Assembly: GCF_030144325.1 (NCBI RefSeq)
Contig: NZ_CP126307.1
Span: 2,480,001 to 2,544,000, forward strand
Length of the DNA stretch: 64,000 bases
Source: Bosea vestrisii
GTDB lineage: Bacteria; Pseudomonadota; Alphaproteobacteria; Rhizobiales; Beijerinckiaceae
Reading direction: 5' to 3'
The translations under genes and the position numbers were made by a program. The notes beneath the pieces are model-generated. The model was not told the DNA's origin, made no database searches, and saw only the letters and a list, made by a program, of their open reading frames with translations. Below are positions 16,252 to 25,986 of this stretch, one piece after another; the first letter of the stretch is position 1, and every line of letters starts with the position of its first letter.

Positions 16252-17448
16252 TCAGTTGAGCTTGCACTGCGCTGCATAAGCGTCGCCGTAGTCCTCGGCG
16301 ATCTTGCGGACCATCGTCTGCACGATCTCGCCGGACGGTAGCTTCTCGAACTTCGTCAGGTAGTAGTCCTGGACCGGGTGCTGATTGGGCCCGAAGGAGA
16401 ACTTCCCGCGCACGGCCGTGAACTGCGCCGCCCGCAGCGCCTTGCGGAATTCGTCCTGCTTGGCGATATCGCCATTCACCGCCTTGAGGGCGCTGCCGAT
16501 CAGGTTGGCCGTATCGTAGGCCTGCTGGGCATACATGGTCGGCGTCCGCGAATAGGCCTTGCGGAAGGCTTCCACGAAGGCCTTGGAGGCAGGCGTGGTG
16601 GCCTCCGGCGTCCACAGCGCGGAGGCGTAGATGCCGTCTGCGGCATCGCCGGTCGCGCCGACCATGTGCGCATCCATCGAGAAGGCCGGGATCAGCATGG
16701 GAATGCTCTTCGCCAGGCCGGCATTGGCATATTGCTTGGCGAAGTTGATGCCGGCGCCGCCCGGGTGGAACTGGTAGATCGCCTCCGGCGCGAGCGAGCG
16801 GACGCGTGCAAGCTCGACCGAGAAGTCGGTCTGGTCGAGCTTGGTGTAGATTTCGCCGGTGATCTCGCCCTTGAAGGTGCGCTTGAAGCCCTCAAGCGCA
16901 TCGCGGCCGGCCTGATAGTTCGGCGCCAGCAGTGCGACCCGCTTGTAGCCGAGCCGGTTGGCGGCGAGCCCGGCCGCCTCGTGGAAAGCGTCGTTCTGGT
17001 AGGAGGCGACGAAATAGTTTCGGTGGCAGCGTTCGCCGGCGAAGGAAGAGGGGCCCGGATTGAGGCTGACATAGTAGCCGCCGGATTCCAGCACGCCCGG
17101 AACCACGGCAGCGAGCACATTCGAGAAGTTCACGCCGGTGAAGAGCTTGACGCCGGACTGGATCAGCCGGTCGGCGGCCTGCTTGGCGTTCGCCGGCTTC
17201 AGCGCGTCGTCCTCGATCGCGAGATTGACAGGGACGCCGCCGAGCTTGCCGTCGGTCAAGGCAAGCTGGAAGCCGGCGCGGATATCCTCGCCAATATAGC
17301 CGGCCGGCGTCGACAGTGTGGTGATGAAGCCGATCGTGACCGGGGCGCTCGCGCCGGCCTGGGCGAAGGCCGATTGCGTCATCGGCATTGCCGCTGCCGA
17401 TGCGAGGCTGGCGACGATCATCCGGCGCGTAAATGCTGACCTGTTCAT
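16252..17448 (-). CDS. Periplasmic ABC substrate-binding protein, Liv type (operon 1)
   Basis: A 398-residue periplasmic type-1 binding protein. The signal peptide runs to about residue 30 (TRRMIVASLASAAAMPM..., ending AFAQA), possibly Tat-dependent because of the RR. The mature domain starts VTIGFITTLSTPAGYIGEDI and includes LAIEDDALKPANAKQAADRL and LLAPNYQAGRDALEGFKR. Start ATG 17448 follows a strong GGAGGGG site. It is clearly paralogous to the protein at 25987 along its whole length, including NQHPVQDYYL near the end. Both probably bind related aromatic or acyl carboxylates. The ligand is inferred from neighbours only. Confidence 0.9.
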   Translation of the reverse strand: MNRSAFTRRMIVASLASAAAMPMTQSAFAQAGASAPVTIGFITTLSTPAGYIGEDIRAGFQLALTDGKLGGVPVNLAIEDDALKPANAKQAADRLIQSGVKLFTGVNFSNVLAAVVPGVLESGGYYVSLNPGPSSFAGERCHRNYFVASYQNDAFHEAAGLAANRLGYKRVALLAPNYQAGRDALEGFKRTFKGEITGEIYTKLDQTDFSVELARVRSLAPEAIYQFHPGGAGINFAKQYANAGLAKSIPMLIPAFSMDAHMVGATGDAADGIYASALWTPEATTPASKAFVEAFRKAYSRTPTMYAQQAYDTANLIGSALKAVNGDIAKQDEFRKALRAAQFTAVRGKFSFGPNQHPVQDYYLTKFEKLPSGEIVQTMVRKIAEDYGDAYAAQCKLN

Positions 17449-17503
17449 CGAATTCCCCTCCGTTGCGGCGCGGCTGTCGCCGCTGCCCTTTGTCGTTTGG
17501 ATG

Positions 17504-18415
17504 TCAGGCCGCCACGACGGGGTGGCGGATCTGGCCGATGCCGTCGACGCCGGCCTCGACCACGTCGCCCGGCCAGAGCCACTCCTGCGGCGTCCGGCCC
17601 GCCCCGACGCCGTCCGGCGTGCCGGTGGCGATGATGTCGCCGGGTTCCAGCGTGATCGCCGCGCTGATGTCCGCAATCAGGGTCGGGATCTTGAACAGCA
17701 TGTGGCGCGTGTTGGAGCGCTGCTTGGTCTGCCCGTTGACGGTCAGCCAGAGGTCGAGCGCATGCGGATCGGTGATCTCGTCGGCCGTCACGATGCAGGG
17801 GCCGAAGGGCGCGTAGGTGTCCTGCCCCTTCGAGTAGATCCACTGGCCGGCCCGGCGGTTGTCGCGGGCGCTGACGTCGATCATCACGCTGTAGCCGAAG
17901 ACGAAGCCCATCGCCTCGGCCTCCGTGACGCGGCGCGCGGTCCGGCCCATGACCACCGCGAGCTCGACCTCCCAGTCGAGCTGCTGCGTGATCTTGGCGT
18001 TGTGCTCGATCGCTTCGCCGGGGCCGACGACGCTGGTCGGCGGCTTCGAGAAGATCACGGGCTGCTTCGGCAGGTCCTTTGAGGTGTCGAGCGCGGCGGC
18101 CGATTCCGCGACGTGCTCGACATAGTTGAGACCGATGCCGAAAATGTTCTTCCGCGGACGCGGGATCGGCGCCAGCAGCCTGACATTGGCGAGCGGGAAG
18201 GCGAAATGGGCAGGCCAGCGCCCACGATGCTGGTCCAGCAGCGCGCTCAGCGACGCCTGCCCGGCGGGGCCGAGATCGATCAGGCCGAGCATCGTCGAGG
18301 GCAGATCGAGGCCGGCACCGGCGCCGAGCGTGGCGACGTCGATGACGAGATCACCCTCGATGACGCCGAGCCGCGCTGCGGCCTCGATCGTGCTGCGATA
18401 GGTTACAAGACGCAT
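17504..18415 (-). CDS. Fumarylacetoacetate hydrolase-family protein
   Basis: A 303-residue enzyme of the FAH family, which cleaves C-C bonds in 1,3-diketo acids or hydrates and decarboxylates ring-cleavage products. Marks are FGIGLNYVEHV, FSKPPTSVVGPGEAI, the metal-ligand block DWEVELAVVMG and IATGTPDGVG. Next to a gentisate-dioxygenase-like cupin (13 bases away) the natural guess is fumarylpyruvate or maleylpyruvate hydrolase. No maleylpyruvate isomerase is present in the window. The assignment rests on context. Confidence 0.87.
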   Translation of the reverse strand: MRLVTYRSTIEAAARLGVIEGDLVIDVATLGAGAGLDLPSTMLGLIDLGPAGQASLSALLDQHRGRWPAHFAFPLANVRLLAPIPRPRKNIFGIGLNYVEHVAESAAALDTSKDLPKQPVIFSKPPTSVVGPGEAIEHNAKITQQLDWEVELAVVMGRTARRVTEAEAMGFVFGYSVMIDVSARDNRRAGQWIYSKGQDTYAPFGPCIVTADEITDPHALDLWLTVNGQTKQRSNTRHMLFKIPTLIADISAAITLEPGDIIATGTPDGVGAGRTPQEWLWPGDVVEAGVDGIGQIRHPVVAA

Positions 18416-18427
18416 GATCGGCAGCCC

Positions 18428-19552
18428 TCAGAGTGCGAGCGGCTGGTGGCCGCCATGGTCGCCGAACGCTTCCTCGCGATAGAGGCCGAGGGAGTTCATC
18501 ACCGGCATGTCGTTGAAGGCGAAGAGGCAGGCATCGTCGCTGGCAGATGCGTTGGCGTGTTCGTGCCAGGCCCAGGATGGCACGCAGAAGATGTCGCGCT
18601 CCTGCCAATCGAAGCGCTTGCCGTCGATGACGGAGTGGCCGCTGCCCTTGGCGACCTGGTAGATGAAGCTGCCGGTATGGCGATGCGCCTTGGTCTTCTC
18701 GCCCGGCCGCAGCATCTGCATCGAGGCGCCGATCGTCTGCATCACCGGGCCGCCGGTGACGGGATTGACGTAGTTCATCAGGACGCCGTCGAAGGCCGAG
18801 CCGTCCGTCACCTTGGAAAACCGCGTCAACGCCTCGTAGGTCGGAGCCCATTCGTATTTCAGCAGCGGCGAATAGGGCTTGCCCCAGTCATGGCCGGCCG
18901 GCCGCAAGCCGGGATTGCCCCAGGCGCCGGTCATGTCGTCGACGGGATAGCCGACCGCTTGGCGCAGATCGGAATGGACCGCGTAGAAATTTGCTTCGAG
19001 CGTGTTGACCAGCGGGATGTCGAGACCGTCCTGCCAAATGCAGGTCGAGCCATCGGACGAGACGCCGTGCTCATGCCAGGTGCCGTTCGGCGTCAGCACG
19101 AAGTCATTGGCTCCGAGCGTCATCTTGTGGCCGTCGACGATCGTGTACGCGCCGGCGCCTTCCATGATGAAGCGCAGCGCCGAGGCTGAATGCGCGTGGG
19201 CGGACGCCGTCTCGCCGGGGTGCATGACCTGCAGGCCCGAATAGAGCCAGCCGACGGCGGCGGAGACGTCCCGACGGCCGGGATTGTTCAGATAGATCAC
19301 GCGGCGGCCGGCCTTTTCGGGCGTGACCAGCTCGACCGAGCGCAGCACATGCTCGCGCAGGTCGCGATAGCGCCAGAGCACGGGGACAGAGGCCGATTTG
19401 GGCGCCCAAGGCTCGATCTTGTTGGCCACGGTCCAGAGCGCGCCTGCTTCGAGCGCCTCCAGCTGCTCGTAATAGGCCAGCAGCTCTGGCGTGTCCTCGA
19501 CGTTCGCCCGGCCGGCGACGTCCTCTCGGTGGTTCTGCTTCGGAGTTGACAT
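18428..19552 (-). CDS. Bicupin ring-cleavage dioxygenase, gentisate 1,2-dioxygenase-like
   Basis: A 374-residue bicupin matching the gentisate/salicylate 1,2-dioxygenase family in length and layout. The N-terminal cupin has the iron ligands His119, His121 (SAHAHSASALRFIMEG) and His160 (NGTWHEHG). The C-terminal cupin keeps AHRHTGSFIYQVAKG and WHEHA. The family opens gentisate, salicylate or related hydroxy/aminobenzoates to dicarboxylic products, fitting the FAH-family gene next door. It is first in operon 1, preceded by a strong GAGGAGG site and divergent from the GntR regulator. Which aromatic it uses cannot be told. Confidence 0.87.
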   Translation of the reverse strand: MSTPKQNHREDVAGRANVEDTPELLAYYEQLEALEAGALWTVANKIEPWAPKSASVPVLWRYRDLREHVLRSVELVTPEKAGRRVIYLNNPGRRDVSAAVGWLYSGLQVMHPGETASAHAHSASALRFIMEGAGAYTIVDGHKMTLGANDFVLTPNGTWHEHGVSSDGSTCIWQDGLDIPLVNTLEANFYAVHSDLRQAVGYPVDDMTGAWGNPGLRPAGHDWGKPYSPLLKYEWAPTYEALTRFSKVTDGSAFDGVLMNYVNPVTGGPVMQTIGASMQMLRPGEKTKAHRHTGSFIYQVAKGSGHSVIDGKRFDWQERDIFCVPSWAWHEHANASASDDACLFAFNDMPVMNSLGLYREEAFGDHGGHQPLAL

Positions 19553-19700
19553 GGCGACCTCCTCTCAAACTATTGATTTTGGTTAGCATGCAGGATTTTC
19601 GAAAGAAAGATGTTTTTGCGTTAGATGTGTATTCGTGTACGGTCGACCCGGAACCGAGGAATGGGATCGAATCGTGCGCGTGAAGCGGAATGCGGCAGCT

Positions 19701-20417
19701 ATGGCGAGCCATGAGGAGACGGCGTCCCCCGAGGCGTCGTTCACGGCCGCCGAAACCGCCTATCGGAAGCTGCGGAGCGACATCGTCGCGGGCGTCTTCG
19801 AGCCCGGGCAGCCGCTACGGCTCGAATTCCTGCGCCAGCGCTACGGGCTGAGCTTCTCGCCCCTGCGCGAGGCCTTGAACCGCCTGCAGACCGAAAGGCT
19901 CGTCCTCGCGGCGGCACTGCGCGGCTTTTCAGTCGCTCCGGTCTCGATCGAGGAGATGTGGGATGTGACGGAGACAAGAACGCTGATCGAATGCGAGGCA
20001 CTGAAGCGGTCCATCGCTCGCGGCGACGATGACTGGGAGGCGGGCATCGTCGCGGCCTTCCACGCCCTCGACCTGCAGGTGCGCCGGCTCGCGCCGCTTG
20101 GCCGAGAGCTCAGCGTCGACGAGCTTTCAGCGCTCGAGATCCGCCATCAGGAGTTCCACAGGGCGCTCATCGCCAAATGTGGCTCGCGCCGGCTGATCAA
20201 CCTGTCCGACCAGCTCCATGTCGAGACCCAGCGCTATCGCCTGCCAGCGCTCGCCGGAAAGATGCCGACGGGCCCGCGCGACGTCGCGTTCGAGCATCGG
20301 CAGATCATGGACGCGGCTCTCGCGAGAGATGCCGACAAGGCCCAGGATCTTCTCGCCGCGCATTATCGCAGGACAGCGGAACTGATCGAGGCACAGATGT
20401 CGCCTCGATCCGGTTGA
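19701..20417 (+). CDS. GntR-family (FCD) transcriptional regulator
   Basis: A 238-residue regulator. The winged helix at about 15-75 contains KLRSDIVAGVFEPGQPLRL and FSPLREALNRLQTERLV. An all-helical FCD ligand domain with metal-binding His follows (EIRHQEFHRAL and EHRQIMDAAL). ATG 19701 gives the usual length. In-frame GTG codons at 19635, 19674 and 19680 are alternatives. It is divergent from the gentisate-type operon, with an AT-rich gap of about 150 bases, and probably represses it until a pathway acid binds. Confidence 0.88.
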   Translation: MASHEETASPEASFTAAETAYRKLRSDIVAGVFEPGQPLRLEFLRQRYGLSFSPLREALNRLQTERLVLAAALRGFSVAPVSIEEMWDVTETRTLIECEALKRSIARGDDDWEAGIVAAFHALDLQVRRLAPLGRELSVDELSALEIRHQEFHRALIAKCGSRRLINLSDQLHVETQRYRLPALAGKMPTGPRDVAFEHRQIMDAALARDADKAQDLLAAHYRRTAELIEAQMSPRSG

Positions 20418-20457
20418 CCGCTGCGGGACGGGCCGAATCCCAATCTAGGCGGGCAGA

Positions 20458-21278
20458 TCATTGAGAAAGCGGGCTGATCCTATTCCTGATCGCCCTGACG
20501 AGACTGAGTGCCGCCATCTCCGACGATTTCGGGTTACCGGCGAGCGGTTTGTTCTCGATCGTGAGGTTGAGACGCCCGAAGGCGCCGGAGACGCTCAGGC
20601 GATGACAGTTTGTGGCTACGCCGGGGTCCGCGACGAGCTCGACACGGGTTCTGTCCAGTCCGATGCCGGCGAGCGCCGAGATCGCCGCGACATTGGCGTT
20701 CTGAGGAAAACGAACCGCCGCCTCGCGGGCCGAGCCGGTGAAGAAGGTGACCGCTGCGGTTAGTTCGTCGAGCGCGACCATCTCTTCCGCCGGCGTGCCG
20801 CGCCGGGCCGCGGGCGGCTTGACGATGCTGTGGACGACCTCGTCGAGCGGCAGCGTTGATGCCGCCGCGATGGCGTCGACCCCGGCAAGCGCGCCGGGGG
20901 AAGAATGAGCTGGCTACCGTTGGCCTCTGCCGTCGCCAGGAGGCGCTCGAGCAATGCGGCATCGGTCAACGCGCTGGCCGATGCGATCGCGAAAGCCGGA
21001 GCGGAGCGCAGAGCCGCCTCGCCCCAGATCGCCACCGCCTCCCGGCCGGCGGCCTCCACCACGAGATCGAGCTCCAATCCGGCAAGCTGCCCAGGATCGG
21101 TCACGAGCTCCGCACCAGCGGGGATATCGTGTGCTCGCGCGCTTGAACGTACGCCGACAGCGACGATGGCGATACCGCGAGCGTCCTGCGCGCTCGCCAG
21201 CAGTTCTGCGACACGCCGGCTGATCGCGCCCCAACCGATGAGTGCGATCCGAAGCGGCTTGCGCATGCGGCTCACCAT
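20458..21278 (-). pseudogene. nadX: L-aspartate dehydrogenase-like gene broken by one-base frameshift
   Basis: Two partial frames together make one aspartate dehydrogenase. The first (21278 to about 20900) holds the Rossmann start RIALIGWGAISRRVAELL and runs to GSQLILPP. The second continues in a shifted frame through VALDELTAAVTFFTGSAREA, FPQNANVAAISALAGIGLDR and the catalytic-His region GVATNCHRLSVSG. Adding one base to the five-G run at 20896-20900 joins them into about 273 residues, the family length. The enzyme interconverts aspartate or related amino acids with the oxo acid plus ammonia. It overlaps the stop of the preceding hydrolase by one base (TGATG). Homopolymer sequencing error is a real alternative. 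Confidence 0.85.
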
Positions 21279-22402
21279 CAGCTCTTCGCCGTCTGCAAGG
21301 CGAGATCGAGCAGCGCGCCGCCGTTCAGCCCGTCGAGCATGCTGAAATGATGCCCCGCGCAGATCAGCGGCTCAGGCGCATGCCAGGAAGCAGCCTGCAT
21401 CGCCGACTGCCGTTTGAACGCCTCGCTCTCGCCCTCGCCAACGGCAAAGGCGATGCGAGTGCCGGTTGGGCGCGGCCGCCCGAGCGGGCTGAGGCGCACG
21501 GCGCGCTCGACATCGTCGAGGCCGAGCAACCGCCCGATCGGCAGATGCCCCAGCGGTTTCAGATCATAGAGCCCCGAGAGCAGCAGCGCCGAGGCAATCG
21601 GCGGCGCCGCCGGATCGCATAGCGCCATCGCGGCAAGGTGGCCGCCGGCGGAATGGCCGCAGAGATGCAACTGCGTCGGATCGAGGCCGAGCGCATCGGC
21701 TTCGCGAACGAGGAGGTTCAGCGAGGTAACGGTCTGGGCGATGCTCGCTTCGAGCGGCGTATCCGGCGCCAGCCCATAATTCGGCTGGGCGACTGCAAAA
21801 CCCGCGTCGAGCAGGCCTTGCGCGAACTGAGCGTGCTGGATCTTGTCGGAAGCCTGCCAGTAGCCGCCATGGATGAATATGAAAATCGGAGCGCGCTGCA
21901 CGCCGGCCGGGCGATAGAGATCAAGCGTCTCGAAACGGCCCGGCCCATAGGCGAGATCAAGCCCGGCATGGCCGGCGCGGAAGGCCGCGCCGTCGCGGCT
22001 CCACTGTCGGAACAGTGCGGTCATGTTGGCCTGCAGGCGTGGGCTGTATTGGCGCGCGAGCTCGCGCAGGCCATAGCCGTCGACCTCGACATCCGGCAGC
22101 GGCCCCGGCTCGGCAAGGCGCGCGCGCACCGTCAGGCCGGGCCCGTCCTTAGGCAGCAGCCGGATCGGCGGCCGGAAGCCGATGAGGACCTCGCGATAGG
22201 CCAGTTCGATCTCGTGACGGGACAGATGAAACGCCGCGGGTTGCTCCGAGGCCCAGCTCATCTCGAGCAGATGATGCGGTCCGCGGCCGGCTGCGATCAT
22301 GCCGTCGAGAAGGGCACTCAGCGCATCGCGCAGGGCTTCGACGGGATCCGCCTCGGCGCTCTCCGCCACGAGCTCCAGCACATTGGTCTCAGACGCCGAC
22401 AT
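21278..22402 (-). CDS. Alpha/beta hydrolase with extra N-terminal domain
   Basis: A 374-residue protein. The C-terminal part (from about residue 130) is an HGGYW hydrolase with FIFIHGGYWQASDK, nucleophile elbow LCGHSAGGHLAAMAL and C-terminal His in CAGHHFSML. It resembles arylformamidases and the 294-residue hydrolase of operon 1. The first 110 or so residues are extra, with HHLLEMSW, AYREVLIGFRPPIRLLPKDG; I do not recognise this domain. It overlaps livF by 14 bases and precedes the aspartate dehydrogenase, so it is within operon 2. Confidence 0.83.
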   Translation of the reverse strand: MSASETNVLELVAESAEADPVEALRDALSALLDGMIAAGRGPHHLLEMSWASEQPAAFHLSRHEIELAYREVLIGFRPPIRLLPKDGPGLTVRARLAEPGPLPDVEVDGYGLRELARQYSPRLQANMTALFRQWSRDGAAFRAGHAGLDLAYGPGRFETLDLYRPAGVQRAPIFIFIHGGYWQASDKIQHAQFAQGLLDAGFAVAQPNYGLAPDTPLEASIAQTVTSLNLLVREADALGLDPTQLHLCGHSAGGHLAAMALCDPAAPPIASALLLSGLYDLKPLGHLPIGRLLGLDDVERAVRLSPLGRPRPTGTRIAFAVGEGESEAFKRQSAMQAASWHAPEPLICAGHHFSMLDGLNGGALLDLALQTAKS

Positions 22403-23089
22403 AGCGATGCACCATCTCCGCCTGGGCCGCGAGCTCGGCGCCGGAGCCGGACCAGACCGTGCGCCCCTTCTCGATGATGTAGTGCCGGTCGGCGAGGCGC
22501 TTGAGCACGGCGATGTTCTTGTCGATCAGCAGGATCGACTGGCCCTGCGCTTTCAGCGCCTCGATGCAGCGCCAGATCTCGGCCCGGATCACCGGCGCCA
22601 GCCCCTCGGTCGCTTCGTCGAGGATGAGGAGCTTGGGATTGGTCATCAGCGCCCGGCCGACCGCGAGCATCTGCTGCTCGCCGCCCGAGAGGGTGCGGGC
22701 GGACTGGCCGGCGCGCTCCTGAAGGCGCGGAAACAGGGCGTAAACCCGCTCCAGCGTCCAGGGCGAAGAGCGCCCGAGCCGGTTGGCGGCGGTGGCGACG
22801 AGGTTCTCGCGCACGGTGAGTGTCGGGAAGACCTGCCGCCCCTCCGGCACCAGGCCGATGCCGCAGCGGGCGATCGCCTCCGGCGTATTGCCCTTGAGCG
22901 CGCGGCCGTCGAATCTGATCTCGCCGCCCTTGGGCGCGAGCAGCCCCATCAGCGAGCGCACCGTCGTGGTCTTGCCCATGCCGTTGCGGCCGAGCAGGGT
23001 GACGACCTCGCCCTCGCCGATGTCGAGGCCGACATCGAACAGCACCTGGCTCGCGCCATAGGCCGATTGCAGGTTGCGCACGCTCAGCA

Positions 23090-23090
<1 letters not shown>
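22389..23090 (-). CDS. livF: Branched-chain-type ABC transporter ATPase LivF (operon 2)
   Basis: A 233-residue LivF ATPase with Walker A GRNGMGKTTTV, signature LSGGEQQMLAVGRAL, Walker B LLILDEATEGLAP and H-loop region LIDKNIAVLKRL. Start ATG 23090 overlaps the livG stop as TGATG. It is highly similar to the operon 1 copy, consistent with duplication of the whole importer. Confidence 0.93.
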
Positions 23091-23838
<748 letters not shown>

Positions 23839-23842
<4 letters not shown>

Positions 23843-24861
23843 CGCTCGCTCCTGCCGATGCCGAGGCGGCTGAACAGCCCGTTGAGCCCACCCTGCGTGA
23901 ACAGGACCACCAGCAGCAGGATTGGCCCGAGGATGAGCTGCCAATGCTCGGTCCAGGAGGTCAGCACCGTCTCCAGGATGACGAGGGCGGCGGCGCCGAA
24001 GAGCGGCCCGAGCAAGGTGCCGACGCCGCCGAGGATGACCATGATCATCAGCTCGCCCGACTTGGTCCAATGCAGCATGTCCGGGCTGACGAAGCGCAGA
24101 TAATTCGCCATCAGCGCGCCGGCGAGGCCGGTGCCCATGCCGGAGATGACGAAGGCGGCGAGCTTGTAGCGATAGGGCGCGATGCCGATCGCCGCCATGC
24201 GCCGCTCGTTCTGGCGGATACCGGCCAGCACCATGCCGAAGCGCGAGCCGATGATGCGCCAGAGAGCGAGGAAAATCAGCGCCGCGACCGCAAGGCAGAT
24301 GAAATAGAAGGTGATGTCGTCGCGGGTGTTGAGGCCGAAGAGCTCATTGCGGCGGCGGATCGTCATGCCGTCATCGCCGCCATAGGCCTTGAGCGAGACG
24401 AAGAGGAAGAACAGCATCTGCGCGAAGGCGAGCGTGATCATGATGAACTGCACGCCGCTGGTGCGTAAGGATAGCGCGCCGATCGTCAGGGCCAGCAGGC
24501 CGCCGACCAGGATCGCAGCCGGCAGCGTGATCAGAAGCTGGCTCGTGCCCGGGATCAGGCCGAGGAAGAGGCTGTCGTCGACGTAATTGCGATAAAGGAT
24601 GCCGACGACATAGCCGCCGACGCCGAAGAAAGCGGCGTGCCCGAACGAGACCATGCCGCCGAAGCCGAGCGCCAGATTGAGGCTGGCCGCGGCGATCGCA
24701 TAGATCAGCACGCGGGTCGCGAGCGGCACCAGCGCGGGTTGACCGAGCGCCTGGACCAGGAAGGGCAGTGCGACGAGGCCGAGGGCCAGCGCGAGCAGCG
24801 CCAGGGCGCGGCCAGTGCTCGGCGCGGGGGAGCCGGTGTGGATGATGGCGTCCTCAGACAT
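23839..24861 (-). CDS. livM: Branched-chain-type ABC permease LivM (operon 2)
   Basis: A 340-residue inner-membrane permease with LivM marks ASLNLALGFGGMVSFGHAAF, SLRTSGVQFIMITLAFAQML and GGVGTLLGPLFGAAALVILE. The N-terminal 18 residues are hydrophilic before the first membrane helix. It overlaps livH by 8 bases and livG by 4. Confidence 0.92.
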
Positions 24862-25768
24862 TGGCGGGGAAAAGTCCCTTGGGCCGCACCAGCAGCACCA
24901 CGGCCATCAGCATGTAGATGCCCATCGAGGCGAGGCCGGCGCCGAGCGCATCGGCCTCCGAGCCGGCCATGACCTGGCGCAGCAGGCCGGGCAGGAAGGC
25001 GCGCAGAGAGGTGTCGACGAGACCGACGAGCAGGGCGCCGAAGAAGGCGCCGCGGATCGAGCCGACGCCGCCGATCACCACCACGACGAAGGTCATGATC
25101 AGGATCTGCTCGCCCATGCCGACCTGCACGGCCAGGATCGGCCCGGCCATCAGCCCGGCGAGGCCGGCGAGCAGAGCCCCCAGGCCGAAGACGGCAGTGT
25201 AGAGCAGGCGGATATCGACACCGAGCGCCCGGACCATCTCGCGATGCGTCGCGCCGGCCCTGACCAGCATGCCGATGCGTGTGCGGTTGATCAGCAGATA
25301 GAGCCCGAGCGCGACGGCGAGGCCGACGGCGATGATGATGAGCCGGTAGACCGGGTAGATCAGGCCGGGCAGCAATTCGATGGAGCCGTTGAGCGCCGGG
25401 GGCACCGAGACGAAGAGCGGCTGGCGCCCGAACAGGATGGTCACGCTCTGGTTGAAGATCAGGATCAGCGCGAAGGTCGCCAGCACCTGATCGAGATGGT
25501 CGCGGGTATAGAGCCGGCGCAGCACGAAAAGCTCCATCGCCATACCGACCAGGGCGGCCGCCGCAAGGCCAGCCAGTACCGCGAGCAGGACCGAGCCGGT
25601 CTGCGCCGCGGCGAAGGCGGCGGCATAGGCGCCGACCATGTAGAGCGAGCCATGGGCGAGATTGATCACGCCCATGATGCCGAAGATCAGCGTCAGCCCG
25701 GCCGCGAGCAGGAACAGCATCACGCCGAACTGCAGGCCGTTGAGCAATTGTTCGAGAACGAGGGTCAT
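24854..25768 (-). CDS. livH: Branched-chain-type ABC permease LivH (operon 2)
   Basis: A 304-residue inner-membrane permease: MTLVLEQLLNGLQFGVM, LTLIFGIMGVINLAHGSLYM and VVVIGGVGSIRGAFFGALLV. ATG 25768 was chosen over an upstream TTG because it begins the conserved LivH N-terminus; the upstream codons fall in a palindromic repeat. The gap of 218 bases to the binding-protein gene is unusually long for a Liv operon and is filled by that repeat. Confidence 0.92.
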   Translation of the reverse strand: MTLVLEQLLNGLQFGVMLFLLAAGLTLIFGIMGVINLAHGSLYMVGAYAAAFAAAQTGSVLLAVLAGLAAAALVGMAMELFVLRRLYTRDHLDQVLATFALILIFNQSVTILFGRQPLFVSVPPALNGSIELLPGLIYPVYRLIIIAVGLAVALGLYLLINRTRIGMLVRAGATHREMVRALGVDIRLLYTAVFGLGALLAGLAGLMAGPILAVQVGMGEQILIMTFVVVVIGGVGSIRGAFFGALLVGLVDTSLRAFLPGLLRQVMAGSEADALGAGLASMGIYMLMAVVLLVRPKGLFPANV

Positions 25769-25797
25769 GGTTGCGGGAACCGGACAGCCCCGACAAG

Positions 25798-25953
25798 GGC
25801 GCGGGGAACCCTCTCCTGTAAGGAGAGGGCAGGGCAAGGTGTAGGCCGTTGGACCAGCGACGCGAGCGGTGTGGTTGAGTTCAGGCTCATGATGTCTCTC
25901 CCGAACACCTCACCCCTACCCCTCTCCTTCCAGGAGAGGGGTTCCCGCGCCCT
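25798..25953. repeat. REP-like inverted repeat pair A
   Basis: Two copies of a G/C hairpin in opposite orientation. The left is CCCTCTCCTGTAAGGAGAGG followed by GCAGGGCAAGGTG. The right is CACCTCACCCCTACCCCTC followed by TCCTTCCAGGAGAGG. The outer ends (GCGCGGGGAACC and GGTTCCCGCGCC) also match as inverted repeats. It lies between binding-protein and livH genes of operon 2 and could form a long stem in mRNA. Confidence 0.75.
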
Positions 25954-25986
25954 ATTCGCCGTGGTCAGTACGCAAGACGCGCTGAC

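Noticed and set aside
17504..19552. Firm assignment of a complete gentisate pathway
   Set aside because: Dioxygenase-like and FAH-family genes are present, but no maleylpyruvate isomerase or salicylate/3-hydroxybenzoate hydroxylase is in the window.
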